64,000 bases of DNA, taken from contig CAYUVK010000011.1 in assembly GCA_964448105.1 (NCBI GenBank), positions 7,888-71,887 on the forward strand, given 5' to 3'. Each line of letters starts with the position of its first letter. Within the stretch, counting starts at the first letter, position 1. This stretch comes from CAVQBP01 sp964448105 (lineage in GTDB: Bacteria > Bacteroidota > Ignavibacteria > Ignavibacteriales > Ignavibacteriaceae). Of this stretch, positions 17,496-25,992 are shown one piece after another. Below the pieces are notes generated by a model, which saw only the letters and a program-made list of their open reading frames with translations, was not told the origin of the DNA and did no database searches. The translations under genes and the position numbers were made by a program.

Positions 17496-19109
17496 ATGGG
17501 AAAAAAAATAATTACCCGTAAAGAAGCAATTAAGAAAATCGGGCAGGCAGCGTTAGCCGGTGCAGTATTACCTAATATTCCTTTGTTCAATTCTGAAGAT
17601 AAAATTTATTTCCCGAATATTATAACAAGAAAACCCGGAAGTAAACCTAACTTCCTGTTTATTATGGCAGAAGGAACACCGGTAAATGCTTTGAGTAGTT
17701 ACGGCAGCTACAGAATGCAAACTCCCAATATAGATAAATTAGCTTCCGAAGGAATGAAACTTGAAAACAGTTTCTGCACCAATGCATTGTGTTCTCCTAG
17801 CCGGGCTACAATGTTAACAGGCACTTACAGTCATATTAATGGAATGCCGGGAAATCCTGGAAATACAACATCAGGGGTTACAAGCAATCTATTCGATGGT
17901 TCTCAAATGACTTTTCCTAAAATCTTAAAAGAACATGGTTACTCGACTGGTATTGTTGGGAAATGGCACCTTGGAAGTACACCAACGGGATTTGATTATT
18001 GGAAAATAAGATTTGGCGGAGCAGGACCCTATTATAATCCTGAATTTTATGAAAAACCCGAAAATGGAGGGAACGAAGAAAAAAATACTGATTACACAAA
18101 ATATGGAGTTAAAAAACAGTATAAAGGATATGCAACAGATATTACAGCAGATCTTGCAATTAAAGGGATGAAAAAATTTAAAGAACCATTCTGTATGATA
18201 TTTTCTCCTGTTAATGATCATAGCAATTTTGAACCGCCGGATAAGTATAAACATATTTATGATAATCAAAGAATATTGGAACCGGGAACGTTTTGGGATG
18301 ATTACTCTAACCGTTCTGCTGCTGCTAAAGAAGCTCATATAAGAATAGAGTATATGGCTGATTTTCAACTTTATGGTGATATCCCTAAACAACGTCCGAA
18401 AAATCTTACAGACAAACAAAGAAAACAGTGGAATTACCAGCAGTTTATTAAATCATTTATGGGATCCATGCGATCATTAGATGATAACATTGGCAGATTG
18501 GTGAATTTTCTTGATGAATCCGGTTTGCTGGATAATACTATTATAATATATACTTCCGACCACGGGTTCTTTCTGGGTGAACACGGATGGTTTGATAAAA
18601 GATTTATGTATGAGGAATCTATAAGGGTACCATGGCTTATCCGTTACCCGGGAGAAATAAAACCGGGAAGCGTAAATGATGCTTTAGCTATTAATATTGA
18701 TAACGCACCGACACTTTTAGATCTGGCAGGAATTCCGGTTCCTAAAGAGATGCAAGGTGTAAGCCTTAAGCCAATGTTAGAAGGGAAAACTCCATCAGAT
18801 TGGCAGACATCGATGTATTATCATTATTATGAATGGGGACCGCCGCATTGGATAGTGCCTAGTTATGGAATTAGAACTGAACGTTATTCATTAATTAATT
18901 ATTATACTATAAATGAGTGGGAATTATTTGATCGTAAATATGATCCTGATGAAATGAACAGCCTGTTTGAAATGGAAGGTTATAAAGCAGAACCTAATTA
19001 TCAAGATATTGTCTCAAAATTAGTAGAAGAACTGAAACATTTAAGAGAAAAATATAAAGATACTACAGGTGCTCAAGTAAAATTTTGGCCTACCGATACT
19101 TATAATTGA
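17496..19109 (+). CDS. Cysteine-type S1 sulfatase with altered metal-site motif
   Basis: This 537-residue formylglycine-dependent sulfatase hydrolyses sulfate esters on glycans. The maturation site is C99-S-P-S-R followed by ATMLTG, and further motifs are GYSTGIVGKWHLG, SPVNDHSNFEPP and YTSDHGFFLGEHGW. The first strand reads NFLFIMAEGTPVNALSSYG, where most S1 sulfatases have an Asp-Asp or Asp-Gln pair that binds calcium; here it is Glu-Gly. The N-terminus (KKIITRKEAIKKIGQAALAG) looks like a weakened Tat signal with RK in place of RR. It is the first of two neighbouring sulfatases and the maturase lies 4.6 kb downstream. Confidence 0.88.
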   Translation: MGKKIITRKEAIKKIGQAALAGAVLPNIPLFNSEDKIYFPNIITRKPGSKPNFLFIMAEGTPVNALSSYGSYRMQTPNIDKLASEGMKLENSFCTNALCSPSRATMLTGTYSHINGMPGNPGNTTSGVTSNLFDGSQMTFPKILKEHGYSTGIVGKWHLGSTPTGFDYWKIRFGGAGPYYNPEFYEKPENGGNEEKNTDYTKYGVKKQYKGYATDITADLAIKGMKKFKEPFCMIFSPVNDHSNFEPPDKYKHIYDNQRILEPGTFWDDYSNRSAAAKEAHIRIEYMADFQLYGDIPKQRPKNLTDKQRKQWNYQQFIKSFMGSMRSLDDNIGRLVNFLDESGLLDNTIIIYTSDHGFFLGEHGWFDKRFMYEESIRVPWLIRYPGEIKPGSVNDALAINIDNAPTLLDLAGIPVPKEMQGVSLKPMLEGKTPSDWQTSMYYHYYEWGPPHWIVPSYGIRTERYSLINYYTINEWELFDRKYDPDEMNSLFEMEGYKAEPNYQDIVSKLVEELKHLREKYKDTTGAQVKFWPTDTYN

Positions 19110-19203
19110 CAAATTTATACATGCTAATGCAGAAGAGGATTGGATAAAGAGAACATATAAAGAAAAATTAAAAAAATTCCTTATTTAAATTTGGAGGAAA
19201 ATA

Positions 19204-20640
19204 ATGAGTGATGGAATTTCCAGAAGAGAATTTATTTTCAAAAGCTCAACAGCTTTAACAGCTTTACCATTGATTAATTTATTTGGAAACTCATTGTTCC
19301 AGCCAGATGATAAATTTCCGAATATCATTTTAATTTATACCGACGACCAGGGATATGCAGATGTTGGTGTATTTGGAGCAAAAGGATTTGAAACTCCAAA
19401 CATTGATAAAGTTGCGGATAATGGAATTCAGTTTAAAGATTACTACAGTGCTGCCCCAACATGTACTCCTTCACGAGCTGCTTTATTAACAGGCTGCTAT
19501 CCTTTACGAGTAGGTCTTCCTTTTGTTATCGGTCCCAAAGGACCTGATTGGACTAAGGGAAAAGAAAACATCGGGTTAGATCCAAAAGAAACAACAATAG
19601 CGGATTTATTGAAACAAAAAAACTATGCAACATGTTGTATCGGTAAATGGCATCTAGGCGATAAAAAAGAATTTCTTCCTCCGCATCAAGGTTTCGATTA
19701 TTATTTCGGATTACCATATAGTAATGATATGTATAAAAAGACAGATCCGAGATATCCCGATCTTCCATTAATAGAAAATGAAAAAGTAATTGAGCTTAAT
19801 CCTGATCAAAGCCAGCTTACAAAAAGATATACAGAAAAAACTTTATGGTTTATTGATAAGAATAAAAAGCATCCCTTCTTCATATATCTTGCACACAATA
19901 TGCCGCATGTTCCGATCTTTGCCTCCGAGAAATTTAAAGGAAAATCTAAACGGGGATTATACGGCGACGTTATTGAAGAAATTGATTGGTCAGTAGGCGA
20001 AATTGTAAAAAAACTAAAAGAAGAAAACATTTACGAAAACACGATTATAGTTTTTACTTCTGATAATGGTCCATGGCTTATTTATGGAAATCATGCAGGT
20101 TCTGCAGGGAAACTCCGTGAAGGAAAGTTTACAACTTTTGAAGGCGGGCAGAGAGAACCATGCATTATTAGCTGGCCGAAAAAAATTCCCAAAGGAATTA
20201 TTTCGGATAAAGTATTTTCATCTATTGATTTTCTTCCTACATTTGCAGCAATTACAGAGATAAAGTTACCCGGCAAAAAAATAGATGGTAAAAATGTTCT
20301 GCCCCTCTGGTTAAACGAACCCGGTGCTAAAGATCCGCATGAAGCTTTATACTTTTATGCCGAATCTGATTTGCAGGCAGTTAGATGGAAGAATTGGAAG
20401 CTCCATTTCCCTCATGAATATAATTCTGTTAAAGTTCCGGGTAAAGATGGAAAGCAGGGTATCGCTATTGAAAAAACAATAGGACTTTCACTTTTTGATC
20501 TTTCAAATGATCCGGAAGAAAAAATCAACATTGCCGATGAATACCCTGATATAGTTAAAAGAATGTCCGAGATGGCAGAAGCATTTGATAAAGAGTTGAA
20601 GAAAGATGCCAGGCCTTGCGGCAGAGTTGATGAAAAATAA
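19204..20640 (+). CDS. Cysteine-type S1 sulfatase with Tat signal
   Basis: This 478-residue arylsulfatase-like enzyme has an intact metal pair in LIYTDDQGYADVG (47-48) and formylglycine site C87-T-P-S-R followed by AALLTGCYP. Other motifs are CCIGKWHLG, IYLAHNMPHVP and VFTSDNGPW. The N-terminus contains SRREFIFKSSTALTALP, a twin-arginine signal, so it should fold and be converted in the cytoplasm before export. That fits activation by the anaerobic radical SAM maturase at 23666. A GGAGG ribosome-binding site precedes the ATG. It differs clearly in sequence from the upstream sulfatase, so the two probably act on different sulfate positions. Confidence 0.92.
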   Translation: MSDGISRREFIFKSSTALTALPLINLFGNSLFQPDDKFPNIILIYTDDQGYADVGVFGAKGFETPNIDKVADNGIQFKDYYSAAPTCTPSRAALLTGCYPLRVGLPFVIGPKGPDWTKGKENIGLDPKETTIADLLKQKNYATCCIGKWHLGDKKEFLPPHQGFDYYFGLPYSNDMYKKTDPRYPDLPLIENEKVIELNPDQSQLTKRYTEKTLWFIDKNKKHPFFIYLAHNMPHVPIFASEKFKGKSKRGLYGDVIEEIDWSVGEIVKKLKEENIYENTIIVFTSDNGPWLIYGNHAGSAGKLREGKFTTFEGGQREPCIISWPKKIPKGIISDKVFSSIDFLPTFAAITEIKLPGKKIDGKNVLPLWLNEPGAKDPHEALYFYAESDLQAVRWKNWKLHFPHEYNSVKVPGKDGKQGIAIEKTIGLSLFDLSNDPEEKINIADEYPDIVKRMSEMAEAFDKELKKDARPCGRVDEK

Positions 20641-20717
20641 TCGCTAACATGTTGAACATAACCTCTTGGAACATTGGAGGAATGGAAGCATGGAAATTTT
20701 TTTTTTGAGAGTTTTAA

Positions 20718-22340
20718 ATGAAATATAAAATTGCATTTGTCCTTTTATTTTTATCATTTCCTTTATTTGTATCGAAAACCGAAGCTAAAAAGTTAACCAA
20801 AAAATTTCCTGCAAATGCCATATATACGTGCAGCAAATGGGATGTTATGGATATTTCATTTGAAGAAAAAATTGAAAATGATAAACCTTTTGATTTGGTT
20901 TTTGGTGTAAATGCAATCTCACCAAACGGAAATGAGAAAGTAATTCCTGGTTTTTATAACGGTGATGATAAATATATACTTAGAATAAATCCTGATGCAG
21001 TTGGAGAATGGAGCTTTTTGACTTATTCAGATATGAAAGAACTTTCGGGTTTACCATTCAAAATTAATGTGACAGAATCAACCGATAGTATGCAGCATGG
21101 TCCAATAATACTTTCTAAAACCCATACTGGAAAATTCGAATATGCTGATGGAAAACCATATTTCCTGCAGGCTTACGAATTGGACTGGCTTTTTGCACTT
21201 GATGCTGATAATCCCGATGATATTCCTAAAACCAGAATGCTTTTGGATACTATATCTGCATATAATTTTAACCAGGTTATAATGAATGTATATGCCTACG
21301 ATGTAAATTGGAAAAAGGATCCTTCACTTAAAAAAGAGTACGACTATGGTTCTCCGGATATATATCCTTTTGGAGGAACAAATTTAAATCCTGATTTTTC
21401 AACTTTGAATACTGAGTTTTTTCATAAACTTGATAGAGTAATTGAATATTTGCAGAGTAAAAATATTATTGCACATTTGATGATTTATGTATGGAATAAA
21501 AATGTAAATTGGCCTCCAATGTATTCGGCAGCTGATAACAGGTATTTTGAATATGTAATTAAACGTTACGAGGGATATCCAAACATAGTTTGGGATATAT
21601 CAAAGGAAGCGCTTTCATACGGACGATGCGACATGAACTATGTTACAGACAGGATTCAACGTGTTAGGAAACTTGATGCCTATAAAAGACTATTGACCGT
21701 TCATGATTATCAATATTGCGAAAAATATCCTGATAAGGTTGATTTTATATCTATTCAATACTGGGGTACAGATTTATATGAAAAAATGTTATCAGTTGCA
21801 GATTATAACAAAAATGAACCTGTTTTTAATATAGAACATGGTGGCTATGAAAAAGGATTATATGAAGTATTTAATGGAGATTACACAGATCCGGCTTATT
21901 GTTTATGGAGGAATTATCTTTGTGCTTTTGCAGGTGTCTATTCTACATACTACTGGCAGAATACTGCCTGGTATGTAATTATTCCCGATCCAATGGAACT
22001 GCCAAAAGATAAAAGGCCTCATTATGATTACTATAAATATTTTGTCCGGTTTTTTTCATGTACTCATTTTGAAAATCTTCAACCCCGCAAAAATACTTCA
22101 TCATCAGGATGGTGTTTGGAAGATAAATTGAATAAAACATTTTTATTTCTAATCCCAAAGGATAATTCAGGTTTAGGTATTACATTAAATGAATATTCCG
22201 GAAAGGATGCTAAAATGAAATTATTTAATCCTTTAAATGGAAAATATACGGAGTTACCCGTTGTTAAACTAAGTCCTTGGTATCATATTGATCTGCCGGA
22301 AAGTAATTCTTTTCAAGTACTTATACTTGAAGTTAATTAA
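20718..22340 (+). CDS. Exported DUF5060/GH140-like glycoside hydrolase
   Basis: This 540-residue protein has a signal peptide (about 1-23), an N-terminal beta-sandwich resembling DUF5060 (about 30-120), and a TIM barrel related to the DUF4038/GH140 group (about 140-440). Candidate catalytic acids are E297 in VWDISKEALSYG and E373 in VFNIEHGGYEKG, at the ends of strands 4 and 7 as expected for clan GH-A. A short beta domain ends the protein. The characterised GH140 enzyme acts on pectic apiose; many relatives are uncharacterised. The setting between sulfatases and GH88 suggests an acidic or sulfated glycan. Activity is inference. Confidence 0.75.
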   Translation: MKYKIAFVLLFLSFPLFVSKTEAKKLTKKFPANAIYTCSKWDVMDISFEEKIENDKPFDLVFGVNAISPNGNEKVIPGFYNGDDKYILRINPDAVGEWSFLTYSDMKELSGLPFKINVTESTDSMQHGPIILSKTHTGKFEYADGKPYFLQAYELDWLFALDADNPDDIPKTRMLLDTISAYNFNQVIMNVYAYDVNWKKDPSLKKEYDYGSPDIYPFGGTNLNPDFSTLNTEFFHKLDRVIEYLQSKNIIAHLMIYVWNKNVNWPPMYSAADNRYFEYVIKRYEGYPNIVWDISKEALSYGRCDMNYVTDRIQRVRKLDAYKRLLTVHDYQYCEKYPDKVDFISIQYWGTDLYEKMLSVADYNKNEPVFNIEHGGYEKGLYEVFNGDYTDPAYCLWRNYLCAFAGVYSTYYWQNTAWYVIIPDPMELPKDKRPHYDYYKYFVRFFSCTHFENLQPRKNTSSSGWCLEDKLNKTFLFLIPKDNSGLGITLNEYSGKDAKMKLFNPLNGKYTELPVVKLSPWYHIDLPESNSFQVLILEVN

Positions 22341-22415
22341 TAAAAAAATATGAATTAAGCATTAGTTCTAAAAATTATTTTAATATTTAGGAATTCAGAC
22401 TTTAATAAAACCTTT

Positions 22416-23615
22416 ATGAAAAACTTAATTTTTTTTATTTCAATTACTTTCATTACTATTATTTCTCAAAAATCTTTTGCTGGCGGTTATTTAGACAGTC
22501 TTGTAAACAATGCTGTTAAGGTTTCTTTAAATCATTTGGAGAAAAGCGTTAAAGAAGTGGGTGACACAACTCTTTTTCCTACTTACGGGACAAAAGATTT
22601 AAAGTGGCAGCTTAAAACTTCGGATGATTGGACAAGTGGATTTTACCCAGGCTGTCTCTGGTATGGGTATGAATTTAGTAAAGATACCCGTTTTGAAAAG
22701 TGGGCCAGAGAATGGACTGCACCAATTGAACATGAAAAATATAATCCTAACACTCATGATCTGGGATTTAGATTTATGTGTTCATTTGGCAATGGTTTAA
22801 GATTAGGAAAAGGACCAGCTTATAAAAATTATAAAGATATTATTCTCACTGCTGCTAAAACTTTAGCGAAAAGATATAATCCTAAAGTAGGGTGTCTCAG
22901 TTCAAACTGGGATAAATTAAAAATTGAAAATTCATTTCCCGTTGTTATTGATATAATGATGAATCTTGAACTTTTATTCTGGGCTTCAGAAAATGGAGGT
23001 CCGCAATATTTAACGGAATATGCAATTAATCATGCCACAACGACCGCCCGTGATTTTATCCGGGGGGACGGAGGTACTTATCATATTGTAAGATATAATA
23101 AAAACACAGGTGAAATAATTAATAAGGGTACTTTGCAGGGTGCCGGGGATGAAACCACATGGTCACGCGGTCAGGCATGGGGGATATATGGTTATGTTGT
23201 AACATACCGTTATACAGAAGATAAAAAGTTTTTAAAGACTGCCGAAAAGTTAGCGGATTATTTCATTAAACATCTGCCGGAAGATCATGTCTCTCCGTGG
23301 GATTTTCAATCAGATATAAATTATCGTGATGTTTCGGCAACCAGTATTACTACTAGTGCTTTATTTGAAATGATAAATTATATTAAAGAAGATTCTTTAA
23401 GAAATTATTACCTGTCCCAAGCGGAGGCGATGTTAACTTCCTTATGTAAACCGCCTTATTTTACCGATGGCAAAAATACCTCCTGCATTCTTGATCATTC
23501 TGTTCAGTACCTTCCGATAAATAGTAATGTAGATGTTCCAGCTATATTTGCCGACTATTATTTCCTTGAAGCAATTGAACGTTATGAATCTTTGTATCTT
23601 CAGGATAAAAAGTAA
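22416..23615 (+). CDS. GH88 unsaturated glucuronyl hydrolase
   Basis: This 399-residue protein has a signal peptide (about 1-22, ending SFAGG) and an (alpha/alpha)6 barrel. Both GH88 catalytic aspartates are visible: D115 in NTHDLGFRF and D179 in VVIDIMMNLELLFWA. TWSRGQAWGIYGY and DVSATSITTSAL are further family blocks. GH88 removes 4,5-unsaturated uronic acid from the non-reducing end of lyase products by hydrating the double bond. It therefore needs a polysaccharide lyase upstream in the pathway, and none is encoded in this window. It follows the GH140-like gene by 75 bases and likely shares a transcript. Confidence 0.92.
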   Translation: MKNLIFFISITFITIISQKSFAGGYLDSLVNNAVKVSLNHLEKSVKEVGDTTLFPTYGTKDLKWQLKTSDDWTSGFYPGCLWYGYEFSKDTRFEKWAREWTAPIEHEKYNPNTHDLGFRFMCSFGNGLRLGKGPAYKNYKDIILTAAKTLAKRYNPKVGCLSSNWDKLKIENSFPVVIDIMMNLELLFWASENGGPQYLTEYAINHATTTARDFIRGDGGTYHIVRYNKNTGEIINKGTLQGAGDETTWSRGQAWGIYGYVVTYRYTEDKKFLKTAEKLADYFIKHLPEDHVSPWDFQSDINYRDVSATSITTSALFEMINYIKEDSLRNYYLSQAEAMLTSLCKPPYFTDGKNTSCILDHSVQYLPINSNVDVPAIFADYYFLEAIERYESLYLQDKK

Positions 23616-23665
23616 TTATTATATTTAATGTATATATAAATTGTTAGTAATTTTTTAAGAATAAC

Positions 23666-24973
23666 ATGCAGTTATCAAATGCTTTCCACTTAATGGCCAA
23701 ACCTACCGGACCTATTTGCAATCTCGATTGTGAATATTGCTTCTATCTTGAAAAAGAAAAATTATTTATGCCAAAAAAGAATTGGGCAATGCCGGATGAA
23801 GTATTGGAAAAATATATTAAAGATTATATTGAGGCTCAAGATATACCTGTTATTACTTTTGCATGGCAGGGAGGAGAACCCACACTGTTGGGTGTGGAAT
23901 TTTTTCAGAAAGCAGTTAAATTACAAAAGAAATATTCTGACGGTAAAAAATTAGAAAACACTTTACAGACTAACGGAATTTTGCTGAATGATCAGTGGGG
24001 TGAATTTCTATCGGAAAATAATTTTTTAATCGGATTATCAATTGATGGACCCCGTGAAGTGCATGATAAATACAGGGTGCATAAAGGCGGGCAATCGAGC
24101 TTTGATAAAGTTATAAAAGGTCTGAACTATTTAAAAAAATGCAAAGTTGAATTTAATACCCTAACTTGTGTTCAAAAGGATAATTCTTATAAACCGATAG
24201 AAGTCTATAACTTTCTTAAAGAAATTGGAAGCAGATTTATGCAGTTTATTCCTATTGTTGAAAGGAAAGCATCAAATTTAAAAGAAAATGAACTAGAGCT
24301 GGTTTTACCAACATATGATAAAGAATCATTGGTAACTGATTGGTCTGTAGTACCTTTTCAATATGGAAAGTTTATGATGGAAATTTTTGATCATTGGGTA
24401 AGGAATGATGTTGCTAATTATTTTGTCCAATTGTTTGATGTTTGTCTTGGTATATGGTACGGGCAGGAAGCAAGTCTTTGCATATTTAAAGAAACATGTG
24501 GTCAAGCTCTTGCATTGGAGCATAACGGGGATGTCTACTCCTGTGATCATTTTGTTTATCCGGAAAATAAGCTTCAAAATATAATGGAAGAATCTTTAAA
24601 AAAAATAGTTGATTCCGAAAAGCAGGTTCAATTTGGGTTAGATAAGAAAAGCAAACTTCCTAAATATTGTATTAATTGTGATGTAAGATTTGCATGCAAC
24701 GGAGAATGTCCGAAAAACAGGTTCATAAAAACTCCCGACGGGGAAGATGGATTAAATTATTTATGTGCTGGATACAAATATTTTTTCCATGGTATTACCC
24801 CTTATATGCGATTTATGGCAAACGAATTGGTAAATAAACGTTCACCTGCTAATGTTATTGAATGGGCGAAAGAAAAAGATAAAGGCTTTCCAGGAATTAA
24901 AATCGGGAAAAATGATTTATGTATATGCGGAAGCGGGATAAAGTTCAAAAACTGCTGTGGAAAAAATAATTAA
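23666..24973 (+). CDS. Anaerobic sulfatase-maturing radical SAM enzyme (anSME) with SEC-C-like tail
   Basis: This 435-residue enzyme converts the active-site cysteine of sulfatases to formylglycine without oxygen. The radical SAM cluster motif is C18-x3-C22-x2-C25 (CNLDCEYC), followed by TFAWQGGEPTLLG, TNGILLN and LSIDGPREVHDKYR, all typical of anSME. The SPASM cluster cysteines appear in the last third (CGQALALE, CDHF, CINCDVRFACNGECPKNR). The last 20 residues, with CICGSGIKFKNCCG, form a SEC-C-like zinc motif, as seen on some family members. It is cytoplasmic, and its targets should be the two Cys-type sulfatases upstream. Confidence 0.95.
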   Translation: MQLSNAFHLMAKPTGPICNLDCEYCFYLEKEKLFMPKKNWAMPDEVLEKYIKDYIEAQDIPVITFAWQGGEPTLLGVEFFQKAVKLQKKYSDGKKLENTLQTNGILLNDQWGEFLSENNFLIGLSIDGPREVHDKYRVHKGGQSSFDKVIKGLNYLKKCKVEFNTLTCVQKDNSYKPIEVYNFLKEIGSRFMQFIPIVERKASNLKENELELVLPTYDKESLVTDWSVVPFQYGKFMMEIFDHWVRNDVANYFVQLFDVCLGIWYGQEASLCIFKETCGQALALEHNGDVYSCDHFVYPENKLQNIMEESLKKIVDSEKQVQFGLDKKSKLPKYCINCDVRFACNGECPKNRFIKTPDGEDGLNYLCAGYKYFFHGITPYMRFMANELVNKRSPANVIEWAKEKDKGFPGIKIGKNDLCICGSGIKFKNCCGKNN

Positions 24974-25100
24974 AAATTATTGTTTGTGTTGTAAAAGAAG
25001 AAAGCTTATTCCGTTTTTTAATCATAGGTTATTAAATTATATACATAAAAATTAAAATATAATTAGAAATAAAAATTTATTATTTGGGTAAAAATAAAAT

Positions 25101-25928
25101 ATGAATTTTATTACTCTTTTTTGGAGCTCTTTTATATGTCTGAATTTAAATTCATGCACAAATAATTCTAATGGAATAGAAATGAAAAGTGAAATGCCTG
25201 CTCAAAAGATTATTGATACAACTTTTGTTTCTAAATTTGTTAACGATAGTATAAAAGTTGATGTGAGCCTGCCGTCAAGTTACGATAGTGACCCGGATAA
25301 AAAATTTAAAGTGGTATATATGACTGATGGATATTGGAGAAGGGAAGAACATGCAACAATTCATAAAATGAGTGATAACGAGGAAATTGATCAAGTAATT
25401 GTTGTTGGTATCGGTTATCCTGATGATTATGATTTTAACAATATCAGGGTGCGCGATTTAATAATAAATGCAGATAAGCTTTTTTCCTGTATAAAGGAAG
25501 AAGTTATACCTTACATTGAGGGAAGGTACAGGGCTGATTCAAATGATCGAACTTTATGGGGCTCGTCTTATGGCGGTTATTTCCTTATTTGGAGCTTTAC
25601 CGGACATTTTAAGCAAGGTGAACTTTTTAAAAACTATATTTGTGCAAGTGCAGCTTTAAATCCTCCGTATAAACATGACGATCTGATCAAAAAAGAAAAT
25701 GAGATGTGGGATAACCATAAAGATCTTCCGGTTAACCTTTATTTAACTGTGGGGGGAAATGAAACAAAAGAATTTATTGATTCTTATAATAAAATTGTTG
25801 ATGAGATTAGATCTCATAATTACGGCAATTTCCATTTTGAGAATGAAATAATTCCCGGTACTGATCATTATTCAGTTTGGAAACCTACTTTGTTAAATGG
25901 ATTAAAGAAATTTTTAAATCCAAAATAA
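25101..25928 (+). CDS. Putative esterase lipoprotein (esterase D/CE1-like)
   Basis: This 275-residue alpha/beta hydrolase has a short lipoprotein signal with Cys19 in LNLNSC. The nucleophile elbow is GSSYGG with Ser156, and the late TDHYSVW supplies the histidine. The fold resembles the PF00756 esterase family (Fes/IroE, esterase D and feruloyl or acetyl esterases of CE1). VSLPSSYDSDPDKKFKVVYM is the typical opening strand. Its place between the sulfatase maturase and a GH28-like gene suggests removal of acyl decorations from a plant or algal glycan, but the substrate is not evident. The upstream gap of 127 bases shows no clear promoter. Confidence 0.8.
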   Translation: MNFITLFWSSFICLNLNSCTNNSNGIEMKSEMPAQKIIDTTFVSKFVNDSIKVDVSLPSSYDSDPDKKFKVVYMTDGYWRREEHATIHKMSDNEEIDQVIVVGIGYPDDYDFNNIRVRDLIINADKLFSCIKEEVIPYIEGRYRADSNDRTLWGSSYGGYFLIWSFTGHFKQGELFKNYICASAALNPPYKHDDLIKKENEMWDNHKDLPVNLYLTVGGNETKEFIDSYNKIVDEIRSHNYGNFHFENEIIPGTDHYSVWKPTLLNGLKKFLNPK

Positions 25929-25992
25929 AATAACATAACATAAATTGAAATTTCCTCATTATTATTAAAAACTTTAACAAAAAATAATCACC

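Noticed and set aside
17925..18419. 164-residue minus-strand frame inside the first sulfatase gene
   Set aside because: It is a shadow of the sulfatase coding strand, with no start signal and no domain.
20676..20689. GG-N10-GC pattern before the GH140-like gene
   Set aside because: The bases around it (GGAGGAATGGAAGC) do not match the -24 or -12 boxes beyond the spacing, so it is likely chance.
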